Source: Cymbomonas tetramitiformis
Lineage: Eukaryota > Chlorophyta > Pyramimonadophyceae > Pyramimonadales > Pyramimonadaceae
NCBI GenBank assembly: GCA_001247695.2
Contig: LGRX02031156.1
Span: forward strand, 1 to 14,535
Reading direction: 5' to 3'
Length of the DNA stretch: 14,535 bases
Shown here in pieces: positions 1 to 8,617 of the stretch. Made by a program: the position numbers and the translations under genes. Within the stretch, counting starts at the first letter, position 1, and each line of letters opens with the position of its first letter. A model generated the notes under the pieces. The model was not told the origin of the DNA and did no database searches. It was given only the letters and a program-made list of their open reading frames with translations.

Positions 1-318
1 TGTCATGGGCAGTGATCTGAGGGGTGCTTGGGGGTCACACGCCTCACCTTATGCCCCCCGACACGGTCCACAGTCACTGCCTGTGACAACTATGTCATGG
101 GCAGTGATCTGAGGGGTGCTTGGGGGTCACACGCCTCACCTTATGCCCCCCAACACGACCCACAGTCACTGCCCAAGACAGCTGTGTCTTGGGCAGTGAT
201 TTGAGGGGTGCTTGGGGGTCACACGCCTCACTTTATGCCCCCCCGACACGGCCCACAATCACTGACCGTGACAGCTTTGTCGTGGGCAGTGATTTGAGGG
301 GTGCTTGAGGGTCACATG
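1..318. repeat. 92-bp tandem repeat with internal hairpin, about 3.5 copies
   Basis: The phrase TGTCNTGGGCAGTGAT recurs at 1, 93, 185 and 278, giving a period of 92-93 bp; the array fades out at about 318. Each unit boundary is an inverted repeat. At 166-180 and 185-199 two 15-base arms (TCACTGCCCAAGACA and its exact complement) are separated by only 4 bases. The other boundaries carry the same hairpin with a few mismatches. Short open frames across it are by-products of the repetition. The array may continue to the left of the window. Confidence 0.93.
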
Positions 319-520
319 ATTGTGCGCTTACTAATTGTTTGCTTGACTTGTTTGCAGGACATGGAGCAGCTTTCGAAGACTGTATGGTTGCTTAGCTTGC
401 TAATCTTATCCGTTGCTTGTTAGGTGATCGTGCGTGTGGCAGGCTGCATGCACATTAGTTTGGATATGTTGTTCATTGTTAGTTTGAGCCAATCGCATTA
501 CGACGTATGTATGTATGTTT
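319..520. other. No gene recognised
   Basis: This is AT-leaning unique sequence. It contains a splice-acceptor-like stretch (TTGTTTGCAG, ending at 357) followed by a 20-codon ORF (361-423), which is too short to support as a gene. Confidence 0.5.
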
Positions 521-652
521 ACACTTGGCCATAGGGTAGGGGATGTGACATCTGTCATTTTTCTTAAGTGTCATAGGGTGGGGTGTGTGTCATCGGTCAT
601 TTGTCTTAAGTGTGATAGGGTGGGGTGGGTGTCATCGGTCATTTGTCTTAAC
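521..652. repeat. 42-bp tandem repeat, about 3 degenerate copies
   Basis: The block ATAGGGTGGGG...GTCATCGGTCATTTGTCTTAA recurs with the TCTTAA end at 562, 604 and 646, so the period is 42 bp. The first copy (about 521-567) is the most diverged. No coding potential is visible. It could be local minisatellite expansion. Confidence 0.8.
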
Positions 653-2013
653 CCCTAAGAAGCGGATGGAATCCTTAAGGTGTGAGAATCCGCACATATT
701 TCGCGACAACTCAAGCTTTGGATATCCAATTTTACTTTTGAACACAGCTACGGAAACGTCTACTCAAGGCGGATTGTTTAAGCGTGTCTAAAATGCCGTT
801 GCTAGAATATTCATCAAATTAAATTGGATAGACTTGATAGCAAAAATTTACTCTTTAAGCTAGAAATAATCCCTGATGCCGACCCTAGTACACCTAGTGT
901 GCATCATGCCTAATGATCAATATCAATAATGTGGTATATATCCGCGTTAGGGCACATGTAACACTTGTTACACGTGTGCACTAGGAGTGTCATACTCATA
1001 ATATGCGAAATTTTAGGTTTAAACCGCAACCCTCTAAAGAGTATGTCTGATTTGACAATCTCCAAATACATAGTTGCATGCAGCTTGCCGAGAGGTTTTC
1101 AGAACTGTCTTCAAAAGTAAATTTGACATTCTTACGGCTTCACAATGCAGAATTGAGTGATCCGTCCGTATACGGTACAAATCGCTCCTTAGAACGCAAA
1201 CGAGGTGTCAAGACATGCGCTCCGCTAGACCAAGCGCGCATAACAGGTCTAACTAAGGTGTGGGCGGCCAAGTCCACAGGATCCCAAAGCAACGGCGTAG
1301 ATGTCGAAATGGACGTCCCCCAAAAGCGCGCGCACCCGCAACGGTCCCATGCTCACCACCAGACCAAGCCGCAACCTCTACTCACCGCCAAGGGCACTCA
1401 CGCCCTCAACAGCGGCTCGCTTAGCCAATCATGCCCCCAATAATGGAAGCACAAAAGCGTGGAATCAGGTCCACAACCTACTGGAATATCCTAACTGGAT
1501 ATTCCTCAGAATATATATACACAGTGGAAGATAAACGAGCCGCAGTCGATACATATGATATTATAAAATACCAAGAACCAAAGACCGCAAACCCAGATAT
1601 AGGGTTTGAGTCCAAAGAAGTGACACTGCCCACATGGCATGCTGTCATCACAGTCACGGGTCACCATACTCGGAATGGAACCCTGAGGAGTAGCACTAAG
1701 AAGGGGGCCTGCACCGGGACTCCCGGTCAGGGCTGCCCGAACTAGCTAATCCTAGCACTTTGTGCGTCCCAGGGATCGACGACGTCGGTTCCTCGCGCCA
1801 GTATTGAAAACGAACACGGCCGCTTAAAGCGACCGTTTGCGTTGAACATACTGTCGTAACAACTAGTCTGAAGGCTGCCATTCTTGCGAGCTCCCTCGCC
1901 CGACATCAATACATTTTGCTCCACCCGGTGTCAAGATCGTGGCATGCAGTGGTTGCGATGGGTATGTACGCGCGGTTCTCTAGTGGAAGTGCAGATTCCA
2001 TCTCGAAAACAAC
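653..2013. other. Gene-less stretch with two short hairpins
   Basis: No open frame here resembles a known protein, and the longest (1078-1443, plus) has low-complexity composition and no recognisable domain. Two small inverted repeats are visible. One is GGAATATCC/GGATATTCC at 1483-1491 and 1497-1505 (5-base loop). The other is ACGGCCGCT/AGCGACCGT at 1816-1824 and 1828-1836 (one mismatch). It may be decayed repeat or intergenic DNA. Confidence 0.5.
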
Positions 2014-2270
2014 TCAATGGGAGGTTTGCGCAAAGGCCTTTTCTGCCTTTGAAAATATTTTTATTTGATAAACAGGTCCTCCAAAGTAAGATAAGCATAT
2101 TGCGCACGTCAGGGTACAAAGTGGCCACGGTATGTCAAAGATATGGGCAATACAACTCGATCACCTCCCATACTTGACCAGACTTAAGCACATACGTAAA
2201 TCGCTCGGATCTCGCGATCTAGAATCTGAAAGGTTTTTGCAAAAAGGCCTTCGCGCAAACCTCACCTTGA
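2014..2270. mobile_element. Candidate MITE-like structure: 257 bp with terminal inverted repeats
   Basis: The sequence starting TCAATGGGAGGTTTGCGC at 2014 reappears inverted at the other end (reverse complement of 2240-2270: TCAAGGTGAGGTTTGCGC, continuing GAAGGCCTTTT). The arms match over about 28 bases with three mismatches. The interior is AT-rich and non-coding. No convincing target-site duplication flanks it, so the mobile-element interpretation is tentative, and the structure might instead belong to the neighbouring LTR region. Confidence 0.45.
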
Positions 2271-2292
2271 ACTCTGAATTCAAAACGAAGAA

Positions 2293-2718
2293 TGTCGCGC
2301 CCGCACACTATTAAATTCCCAGAAAATTGCGAGCGTACAGATTTGGATGTCTCGAATGCACCGCGGAGGCTGGGCCTCCTCGTCGAGGTAATCGTGCCGC
2401 CACAACTCGTAACCGAGGATATCGCCAATGGCATGATCGAAATCGGTGCAGGCGAGCGCTTGTTATGCGCACACGGCCAATGCGGTGGCGGACGAAAAGG
2501 TGTCGCGAACTTATGCACGACGTGTCCCTACGAAGCGCGACGATCTAGTCCTACTGCTATATAGTCTTACTTACTGTCAGTATCTCTATAGCACCAGCTC
2601 AGTACTATATACATTGTCTTATGTCACTGCACAGTCAATCTCTCAACTGTAACCACACAAAGTTCAAAAACCTTTGATAACCACACATGGCTTCCTATGC
2701 AAGCTCTTTTTCTTAACA
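2293..2718 (-). repeat. Probable 3' LTR of the gypsy element
   Basis: On the minus strand a TGTTAAG start (2718) follows directly after a purine-rich tract, as in a 3' LTR. The element's last open frame ends just upstream, at 2754. The proposed far end at 2293 reads GCGCGACA on the minus strand, giving a TGT...ACA pair; this boundary is a guess because the partner LTR is not in the window. TATA-like sequences (CTATATAG near 2558-2566 and TATATAG near 2603-2612) are compatible with a U3 promoter. The inner boundary is much better supported than the outer one. Confidence 0.5.
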
Positions 2719-2728
2719 TCCCCCATCT
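2719..2728 (-). promoter_or_regulatory. Polypurine tract (plus-strand primer) of the gypsy element
   Basis: The minus strand reads AGATGGGGGA immediately before TGTTAAG. This is the expected position and composition for the primer of second-strand synthesis, 25 bases downstream of the stop of the final open frame. Confidence 0.65.
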
Positions 2729-2753
2729 GTAGCTGCTACTGGTAGCACAGACA

Positions 2754-3510
2754 TTAGATAAGAGCTTGTTCAGCATCTTCTGTCGTGGCACCATCCAGCG
2801 CGAACTTGCCCATGCTGAAAGTGAACATGCCCACTCCAGTAGCCTCTCCTCCCCGCAGCATCCTTGCTCGCGTCAAAGGGTTTCGAAACACCATCACCCA
2901 CATACATCTTCTTCCTATGGGCTCATGCTCCAGGTGTCCAATCACATGCAAGCGTCCAGCATGACACAGTTTGCGAAAGTACCGCGCCCTGCTCTCCGTC
3001 ATGTCTGTCATGTAGTGCGATGGCACGTGGATGCAAGCCACCACTCTGCTGGCCAGCACTACCAATGGCAATGCAATATCCAGTACGGCAAACCAAGGTG
3101 ACGTTATTACTGCATCACACACTCCATACGTCTCCTTCGTTCCAAGCACGATAATTGCCCGGCTGTAGTGCATTGAGGGCCTCAGACCATCCCAACTGCG
3201 GGTTCCAATCGTTGTTCATAATCTCCAAGTGAGGCCACTCCAGTGACATCACCTTGCCAATCACACCTGTACCAGCCCACGGGTCCCAGATCTGTGTGCT
3301 CTTCTTCCAACTCACCTCGTGCGCCATGCGCCTGACTTCCTGAGGAACCGTCATAACCAGCTCCAATCCCCAATCCAGCTGACTGGCAATCTTTACTTGG
3401 GCTCTGTTCAACTGAGTAACGTCCCCCCTCTTCTGCACCTCCTCCGGGCTCATGGCTTGCACTGTATGTGGCGGCCTTACGTAAGCTTCTCGCACGGGTG
3501 TGCTGCTCTG
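2754..3510 (-). pseudogene. C-terminal amino-methyltransferase-like domain of the gypsy polyprotein (frameshifted)
   Basis: Two overlapping minus-strand frames (about 3510-3115 and 3173-2754) together form a Rossmann-type methyltransferase-like unit. The first has a motif-I-like sequence IWDPWAGTGVIGKV, followed by NNDWNP. The second has VITSPWF, which resembles motif IV (D/N/S-P-P-Y/F/W) of N6-adenine and N4-cytosine DNA methyltransferases, then a hydrophobic strand (VVACIHVPSHY) and GRRCMWVMVF. Motif I precedes motif IV, so the order is not permuted. The second P of the usual TSPPF is W, so activity is uncertain. A 1-2 base shift near 3140 separates the motifs, and another near 3510 separates this part from the PHD frame. 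The last residues before the stop lead straight to the polypurine tract, so this is the true C-terminus of the polyprotein. It may be a derived, non-catalytic fold. Confidence 0.6.
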
Positions 3511-4106
3511 AACACTTTCGGCTCAGGATGATGCGGTGACCATCATGCCAATGCCCTGGCATCAAGTCTGTGATCACCCTGCTCAGTTCTTCCTGGCTTC
3601 CCCATGCCGCTCGGCCTGGGAGATCCCCCATGGTCCCCTCTCTCCTGGCAATCTGTCGCGACGTAAGTGCCTGCCATGGATGCTCGCGTCCCAACCTTAC
3701 TGCCCGGTGTGGGCCCACGTCCGCAGGCGACAATATCGTGTCCGCTCCCAGTTTCTCCTTCAGCTGCAGCTCCATGGCAGCCATTATCTCCACGATGGAT
3801 ACGCCCACCTCGGCGGAGGCTGCCACCATAGTCGCACCCAAGCATTTGGGGCATTGCCAGTCTCCTTCAGGCACTTTGTCCAGCGCCGGCTCTAGACACC
3901 AAATGTGATAACCACGATTACACGTGTCACATAACAGCATAGATGCCTCGCCATCCTTCCTCATGCACTTCTCACACGCAAGATGTTTGCTGGGAATGGC
4001 TGCGCTGCAGTCGTACTGGTCCTTCACCTGCAAGTGGCACGGCGCAATGCTTTGCACCGTGCTCTTTCTTTTCTCGAAGCTTGGTGCTGTCTTCCAACAC
4101 CACCAC
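3511..4106 (-). pseudogene. PHD-finger segment of the gypsy polyprotein
   Basis: The minus-strand frame that opens at 4144 contains a complete Cys4-His-Cys3 PHD finger at 3976-3842. Its ligands are CEKC, CDTC, a His in GYH, a Cys in WCLEP, and CPKC, with the typical LLCD and VPEGDWQCP features. An APCHL segment precedes it. PHD fingers commonly read histone H3 tails; in a retroelement, next to integrase, it could tether the integration complex to chromatin, as chromodomains do in chromoviruses (inference). The segment is out of frame with the integrase because of a small shift near 4042 and the MITE at 4107. The frame runs on past 3510 to 3182, but only as shadow of the following domain. Confidence 0.75.
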
Positions 4107-4386
4107 CAGGGAAGATATCTTCCGTTGAGCCGGTACGGCCCCAAATCAAAATTTCCTTCGGCCCGCCTTCGGTCCGCCCGGTCCGAACTACAAAATGCCC
4201 GAAAATTTTAATATTAAGTATGGGAAAATGCAAAAATCGTAAAATTTTCATCAAAATTTTAGAAGTTTGCGCCAAATTGGTTCGGCCCCAAAGCAATTTC
4301 TCTTTCGGCCCCTCTTCGGCCCGGGCCTCATTTTGGCGACTCAGTTCGGCCCGGGGCCGGCCAATCGGGGTAAGATATCTTCCCTG
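4107..4386. mobile_element. 280-bp hAT-type MITE nested in the gypsy integrase tail
   Basis: The ends are 15-bp perfect terminal inverted repeats (CAGGGAAGATATCTT at 4107 and its complement ending at 4386). They are flanked by an identical 8-bp target duplication, ACCACCAC, at 4099-4106 and 4387-4394. CAGGG-type ends plus an 8-bp duplication are diagnostic of hAT elements. With the insert and one duplication removed, the integrase frame continues across the site, which confirms the insertion. The interior has no ORF of its own and contains a direct repeat of about 42 bp (4136-4178 and 4283-4325, rich in TTCGGCCC) around an AT-rich middle. It is non-autonomous. The final residues and stop (4341-4343) of the integrase frame lie inside it. 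Confidence 0.92.
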
Positions 4387-6080
4387 ACCACCACCCCATC
4401 CTTCTGCACCTTGACCAACTTCGAAATGGCTGGCTTGGTGGCCACCTCCATGCCAGAGCGTGGTTGTTGTCTTATATATACGAAGTCGCCCGCCTTGAAC
4501 TGATGCGGCTTCGGCTCGTAGCTGCCACTACTCCTGTGTTCGTACAGCAGGGTGTCACGGTGTTGAGCGATTTCCAAGTTGCATCCTGCGTGCACCATGA
4601 GCTTCTTCACGATAGCCGCTCGCTGCAGCAAATCCTTAGCCAGAGTCCGCTCGTCCTGCTTTTCAAAGTCCAGCTCAGGTCGCGCGCGAAGGTCTGGTGG
4701 CACAGTAGCCTCCTGGGCGAACAGCAGCGTAAAAGGTGCAACTCCAGTCGATTGCTGCTTGGCTGCATTGTAGCTGAGCACAAGTGACCAGAGCATCTCA
4801 TCCCACTTGAAGTCCAGGCCCTTGTCGAGGGCCATCTTCTTGAAGCAAAACTTGATGGTGCGTACCACCCGCTCGGTCAGGCCAATGCTCTCTGGGGAAC
4901 CTGGCGAGGTGACTCTCCGGTCGATGAGACACTGTCTGCACAGTGTAGCGAAGTCACCCTCAAATTCGGTGCCCCCATCCACGAGGCATTCCGCTGGCGC
5001 CCCAAACACTGACAGGACGTGGTTGCGAAACGCGCTGGCGACGGTGGAGGCTTCCTTGTTGGGAATCGGAACGCACACGATGAAACGCGTGTAATGCTCT
5101 GTCATGACCAAGACGCGCTGGTTCCCAGCCTTCGTGACGCGTTTTGTGGGCCAAGCCAAGTCCAGGGACCAGCGATACATGAAGGACTTGATCTCCAGCG
5201 GTGTGAGCATCGCCTCCTCCCGAGCGTAGTGCGTCTTCACCCTCTGGCAAGTTTCACACTGTGTAACCACTGCTCTGACATCCTGTTTCATGCCCACCCA
5301 ATAATGGCGTTGCCACAACATATTCAATGTCCGCCTGATGCCCCAATGGCCAGTCCTCTCGTGGTACTCGCGCACAAGCTGAAGCCTGTCACCAGGCTTG
5401 GGTACCAGAAGCTCCTTACCGCTGATGGTGACCATGTACAGCTCGCCCATGAGCCCGTCCCATCGATGACGAGTCGCCCTCTCCCTGACTCTGTGGTACT
5501 CCTCCTTGGGGACTTCCACTGAACCTCCGGTCTTTATCCACGCGAGACATAGTTCGTCCTCGTGTATGTCCGGGTACTTCTCCCGGAGCGACTCTTGTTG
5601 GGTCACACTAGCCATCATGGCGACCAGTCTCGTCGTGTCTGGCAGCCTAGGCAACCTCATATCTCTCTCCTTCGCCGCTGGTGCCCACTCTGGCGCCGAG
5701 TTCACTTCCACAGGTTTGTCCCCAGGCCCCGAGAAGGCTTGACGGTGCCGCGCTTTGTAACCCGCGAGCTCCATGGAGGCGAGCTTCCATTGTCGGCGAC
5801 GTGGAACTGCGTCCGCTGTGCCCAGTCCTTGCGCACCTTCCTGCCCCTGGCTGCACATGTGCTGCAGTCGCTGCTCCCAGTCCTGGTGACTAAGGCGTCG
5901 GGCGACTTGCTGAGTGTAGTCGCTGGACTTGGTGACCCACTCCGCCAGCTGCGCTTGCACCGGCTCCGGTGCCAATTCTGAAGCGGTTGTCACCTTAGCA
6001 GACCCCACAATGGGTATGGCAGCTAACGCGCCATGCTCCTCCTCCTCACTTTCCTGGCTCTTTGGCAGTTTGGTCGTACT
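4387..6080 (-). pseudogene. Gypsy integrase domain (continuous frame with the methyltransferase C-terminus)
   Basis: The minus-strand frame from 6716 to 4341 (791 codons) contains a full retroviral-type integrase after the methyltransferase tail and a roughly 200-residue linker. The HHCC zinc-binding motif is H452, H457, C487 and C490 (about 5363-5247). The catalytic core has D519 (SLDLAWP), D580 (CLVDGGTEF) and E615 (GLTERVVRT), a D-60-D-34-E spacing. An SH3-like C-terminal part (FKAGDFVYIR, then KLVKVQKDG) follows at about 4499-4395. Integrase inserts the element's cDNA into chromosomal DNA. All catalytic residues are present, so this domain by itself is intact, but it is cut at 4387 by the MITE. 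I call it a pseudogene because of the disrupted context. Confidence 0.88.
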
Positions 6081-7165
6081 GACCTCCGCAACTGCGTACA
6101 GCAGCTCCATAGCTATGCGATCCATGGCGAGGCCAAGTATCCCAGCCAACTCCTCATCACTCATGCCCCGAGCCATGCGCAACTCACTCGCGCTGTACCC
6201 CATGGCAATGGCCTTCTCGTCCAGGTTGACCTCTCTGGTCTCTCCTTCCTCCTTGATGTCACCTCTCCTCACCACCGTACCTGCACGTGGGGCACGAAAG
6301 GCTCGGGAGTTCTGCGTCGCCAAGATAGTTGGTAGTACTCGCATGGGTTCTCCCACCACGTTAGCGATGTAACGGGGCTTCCTGTCCCCAGTGACTACTT
6401 TGCGCGGGTTCCAGCCTCGCTGTAGGATGTCACTCACGTATCTGTCTGGTGGCATGTCCACCACCTCCATTACCAGGTTCAACTGGTGGTTCTGGAACAG
6501 GTTGCTCCAATATGCTCGTAGGCGATGCGCATACGATCCTGCGCGCGCTGCGTCAAAGGATACCGGCTGGCCCACCACACTGTTGATGATAGGGAACACC
6601 TCCTTCCTGATCTTCGTGTTCTCTCGGTGCGACAGTGGGGAGACATTCTCCAACACATACGCTGCTGGCGGTCGCTGAGGCTGCAGCTGTTGCAGCGTCC
6701 TCGAAAGGATTCGCACTGCCTGGTAGAACAGCGCTAGTTCTAGTGCTTGTTCTAGTGGCTAGCCTGCTGTGCTTGCCCCCCAAACCTGCCAGCTTGTCCG
6801 CTGGTGATAGGTACTGACACGGGTAGCCACATACCATGACCCACCGATCTCCCCTCAATGCTCCTGCATGAACGAGGTCATCGAGGCTGGTGTCCTCAAT
6901 GTTGCTGGGCAACTGTTCTAGGTGAAAAGCCCCTGCGTGAAACAGGTCAGGATGTCGGCGACTGAGTGCCATGCACCTTGCCCTTGCTACCGCCTGACTG
7001 GGCACTGAGATGTCCTGGTAGAGGTACTTGTTGACCTTGACACCGCAGCGCAAGAGCATCTCCAACCCAGCACACAGACCCCCACAGGGCTCGTAGCAAA
7101 CCACGCCTTCTTCTCTAGCTTCCTGAAAGAAGCTCGTGTCGACCACTCTTGTGTCGATTTTTTTA
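6081..7165 (-). pseudogene. C5-cytosine DNA methyltransferase domain inside the gypsy polyprotein (one frameshift)
   Basis: Two minus-strand frames make up one domain. The first (7269 to about 6745) has motif I-like CYEPCGGLCAGLE (about 7098-7060) and the catalytic motif IV CGYPCQYLS, with its Cys codon at 6817-6819. The second (6716 onward) has motif VI YVLENV (about 6659-6642), AHRLRAYWSNL (motif VIII region), a target-recognition-like region with RVLPTILATQNSRAF, and motifs IX-X (AIAMGYSASEL, GILGLAMDR, about 6220-6115). It would transfer methyl from S-adenosylmethionine to cytosine C5. PCQ and ENV are intact, while motif I departs from the usual FxGxG. The frame changes near 6745, next to a short low-complexity CTAGAAC-type repeat, possibly by slippage. 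It lies between RNase H and integrase. C5 methyltransferases captured by charophyte gypsy elements are known. Confidence 0.85.
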
Positions 7166-8348
7166 AGCACCCTCAAGCAACTTGCCAGCCTCCATGGTGT
7201 CGTCGCTGTAGACCGCTGGAGAGCCTCCAGAATGCATACCCCTGACTGGCTGTACCTGGCTGAGGGCATCCCATGCGACTCGCGTCAGTCTGCCGGAGCA
7301 CATGGCCACCTCTGGGTGGTCAGTGTCAAACATGACACCCCTGCTGCACTCCAACTCCTCCTGGTAGTGTACATCGAACAGTCGGTGGACCGCACTGGTC
7401 CCCAGCTGCTCCCTGACCATTTTCTCACAGTAGTTGGCCACCTGGGCCTTTGGGTTCGCTTCTGGACCAAGCGGCGGTTTCCTGGTCACCTCCAAGCAGA
7501 TGGTGTCGGCGAAACAACGCGTCCCCCTCTCGGCGTACCCTGCTTCTCGCGCACCGTCACCTTCCCGGTCCAGGCGGGCACCAGTCTCGTCTGCTGTGCT
7601 GGGCAGCGGGTACCTGGAAGGCACGTCCGCGTTCTCGTTCTTTGGCCCTGGTCGATACTGGACAGTGAACTCAAACTCTTGCAGACTGATGGCCCAGCGC
7701 AGGTGTTGACCCTGCAGGTCCTCCATGAGAGTCGTGAGCGGTGAATGGTCAGTGACTAGTGTGAAGTGCACCCCATGCAGGTACTGGCGCAGAGTGCGGA
7801 TTGCCCACACCACTGCCAGCATCTCACCCTGAAAGCTCGCATACTGTCTCTCAGTTTTTGACAGTGAGCGGCTGATCACCACGCAGATGTGCTCCACGCC
7901 GTGTTCGTCCTTCTGGCCCAGTACTGCGCCAATGCCATGGTTGCTCCAGTCCGTGTAGAGGAAGATGGGCTTGCCATAGTCGATGGGCTTCAAACACCTC
8001 CCCGAGCAGAGAGCGTCCTTGAGTGCTTGGAACGCTCGGTCCTGGTCCTTCCCCCAAGCCTCCTTGACGTCCACCACTTCCTTCCTGAGCAGGTCGTTCA
8101 GTGGTCGAGCCATCTCTGAGTAGTTGGGTCCCATGGGCTCACCCACCAAGCCCTTGTAGTAGTTCATGAGTCCGAGAATGGAGCGCACTCCCGAGTCTTG
8201 TCCTCGGGCTTGGGCAACTCTTGAATGGCCTTGCACTTGATGTCTTGTGCACCGATGGTGTTGTGACCGATGCGGTAGCCCAAGAAGTCCACGGTGGCCG
8301 CCCCGAAGGTTGACTTGCCTGAGTGCAGCCGGATCCCTGCATCCAACA
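7163..8348 (-). pseudogene. RT thumb plus RNase H of the gypsy polyprotein (5'-truncated)
   Basis: The minus strand begins with the end of a Ty3/gypsy reverse transcriptase (AGIRLHSGKSTF..DFLGYRI, 8340-8260). A one-base shift near 8205 leads into the 357-codon frame 8236-7163. It contains the RT-RNase H connection (SILGLMNYYKGL) and an RNase H with catalytic acidic residues in YTDWS (D96), GEMLAV (E138), VTDHS (D163) and NADVPSR (D204). The product would degrade the RNA strand of the RNA/DNA hybrid. A spacer of about 140 residues follows, and the frame closes at 7163, where a +1 change joins the methyltransferase frame at an A7 run. The RT catalytic YxDD box and everything upstream are absent. 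Confidence 0.88.
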
Positions 8349-8349
8349 C
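8347..8349. other. Junction between truncated gypsy RT and an unrelated AT-rich unit
   Basis: Translatable RT similarity on the minus strand ends at about 8348. The next plus-strand bases are CACTATTCGATG followed by strongly AT-rich sequence. This is the abrupt edge expected from insertion or recombination. CACTA is also the terminus of CACTA-type DNA transposons, but the opposite end is not in the window, so the match may be fortuitous. Confidence 0.5.
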
Positions 8350-8617
8350 ACTATTCGATGAAAATGATATTATCATATGTCATTTTTGGATTTATATATA
8401 TTTCAAAAAAATCAGGGTTTAGTGATATTTATGCGCGAAATAGGGATACATAAAGGCAACACGGTAGAAAAGTGCAGTATGCGTACACTGAAAACACCGA
8501 AATATGCATACATGTATCATTCTTTATTCAAATGTTTACGAGTAGAGTACTTTTCACCCTATACCGTCGAGGCATGACTGATACTATCAGTCAGGGCGGT
8601 CGACAAATCCTACTATT
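8350..8617 (-). other. 3' flank / UTR of the methyltransferase-like gene
   Basis: AT-rich sequence downstream of the minus-strand stop. An AATAAA on the minus strand overlaps the stop codon (8616-8621) and another lies near 8522-8527, either of which could direct polyadenylation. A perfect hairpin, TGACTGAT/ATCAGTCA with a 3-base loop, sits at 8575-8593, where it would lie in the 3' UTR. ATGTCATTTTT at 8377-8387 matches motifs in the divergent promoter region near 13000. Confidence 0.55.
8575..8593. repeat. Perfect 8-bp-arm hairpin in the 3' UTR
   Basis: The arms TGACTGAT (8575-8582) and ATCAGTCA (8586-8593) are exact complements around ACT. It lies 25 bases past the stop codon of the minus-strand gene. 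Possible roles are RNA 3'-end structure or a chance palindrome. Confidence 0.6.

Larger units (their letters stand above)
2293..8348 (-). mobile_element. Decayed, 5'-truncated Ty3/gypsy retrotransposon carrying methyltransferase and PHD domains
   Basis: In coding order on the minus strand: RT thumb, RNase H, C5-cytosine methyltransferase, integrase, PHD finger, amino-methyltransferase-like domain, polypurine tract, LTR. RT followed by RNase H, with integrase further downstream, is the Ty3/gypsy order. Gag, protease, the RT catalytic core, the primer-binding site and the 5' LTR are missing because recognisable RT sequence stops at about 8348. The reading frame changes near 8200, 7170, 6745, 4042, 3510 and 3140, and a MITE splits it at 4107-4386. 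The copy is therefore almost certainly dead. The extra methyltransferase in a gypsy polyprotein matches what has been reported for charophyte retroelements. Confidence 0.85.

Noticed and set aside
120..308. 62-codon plus-strand ORF
   Set aside because: It lies wholly in the 92-bp tandem repeat and simply repeats its translation.
341..423. Splice acceptor TTGTTTGCAG followed by a 20-codon ORF with a hydrophobic stretch
   Set aside because: Too short, and no partner exon is visible. It could be the last exon of something upstream, but cannot be supported.
1078..1443. 121-codon plus-strand ORF
   Set aside because: It has no recognisable domain and low-complexity composition, so it is probably a chance ORF.
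2219..2518. 99-codon minus-strand ORF across the putative LTR end
   Set aside because: It overlaps the inverted repeat and the LTR candidate and has no recognisable motif.
3182..3500. Continuation of the PHD frame after about 3510
   Set aside because: The residues become Gly/Ser-rich and structureless while the motif-bearing frame lies in another register, so this is a shadow after a frameshift.
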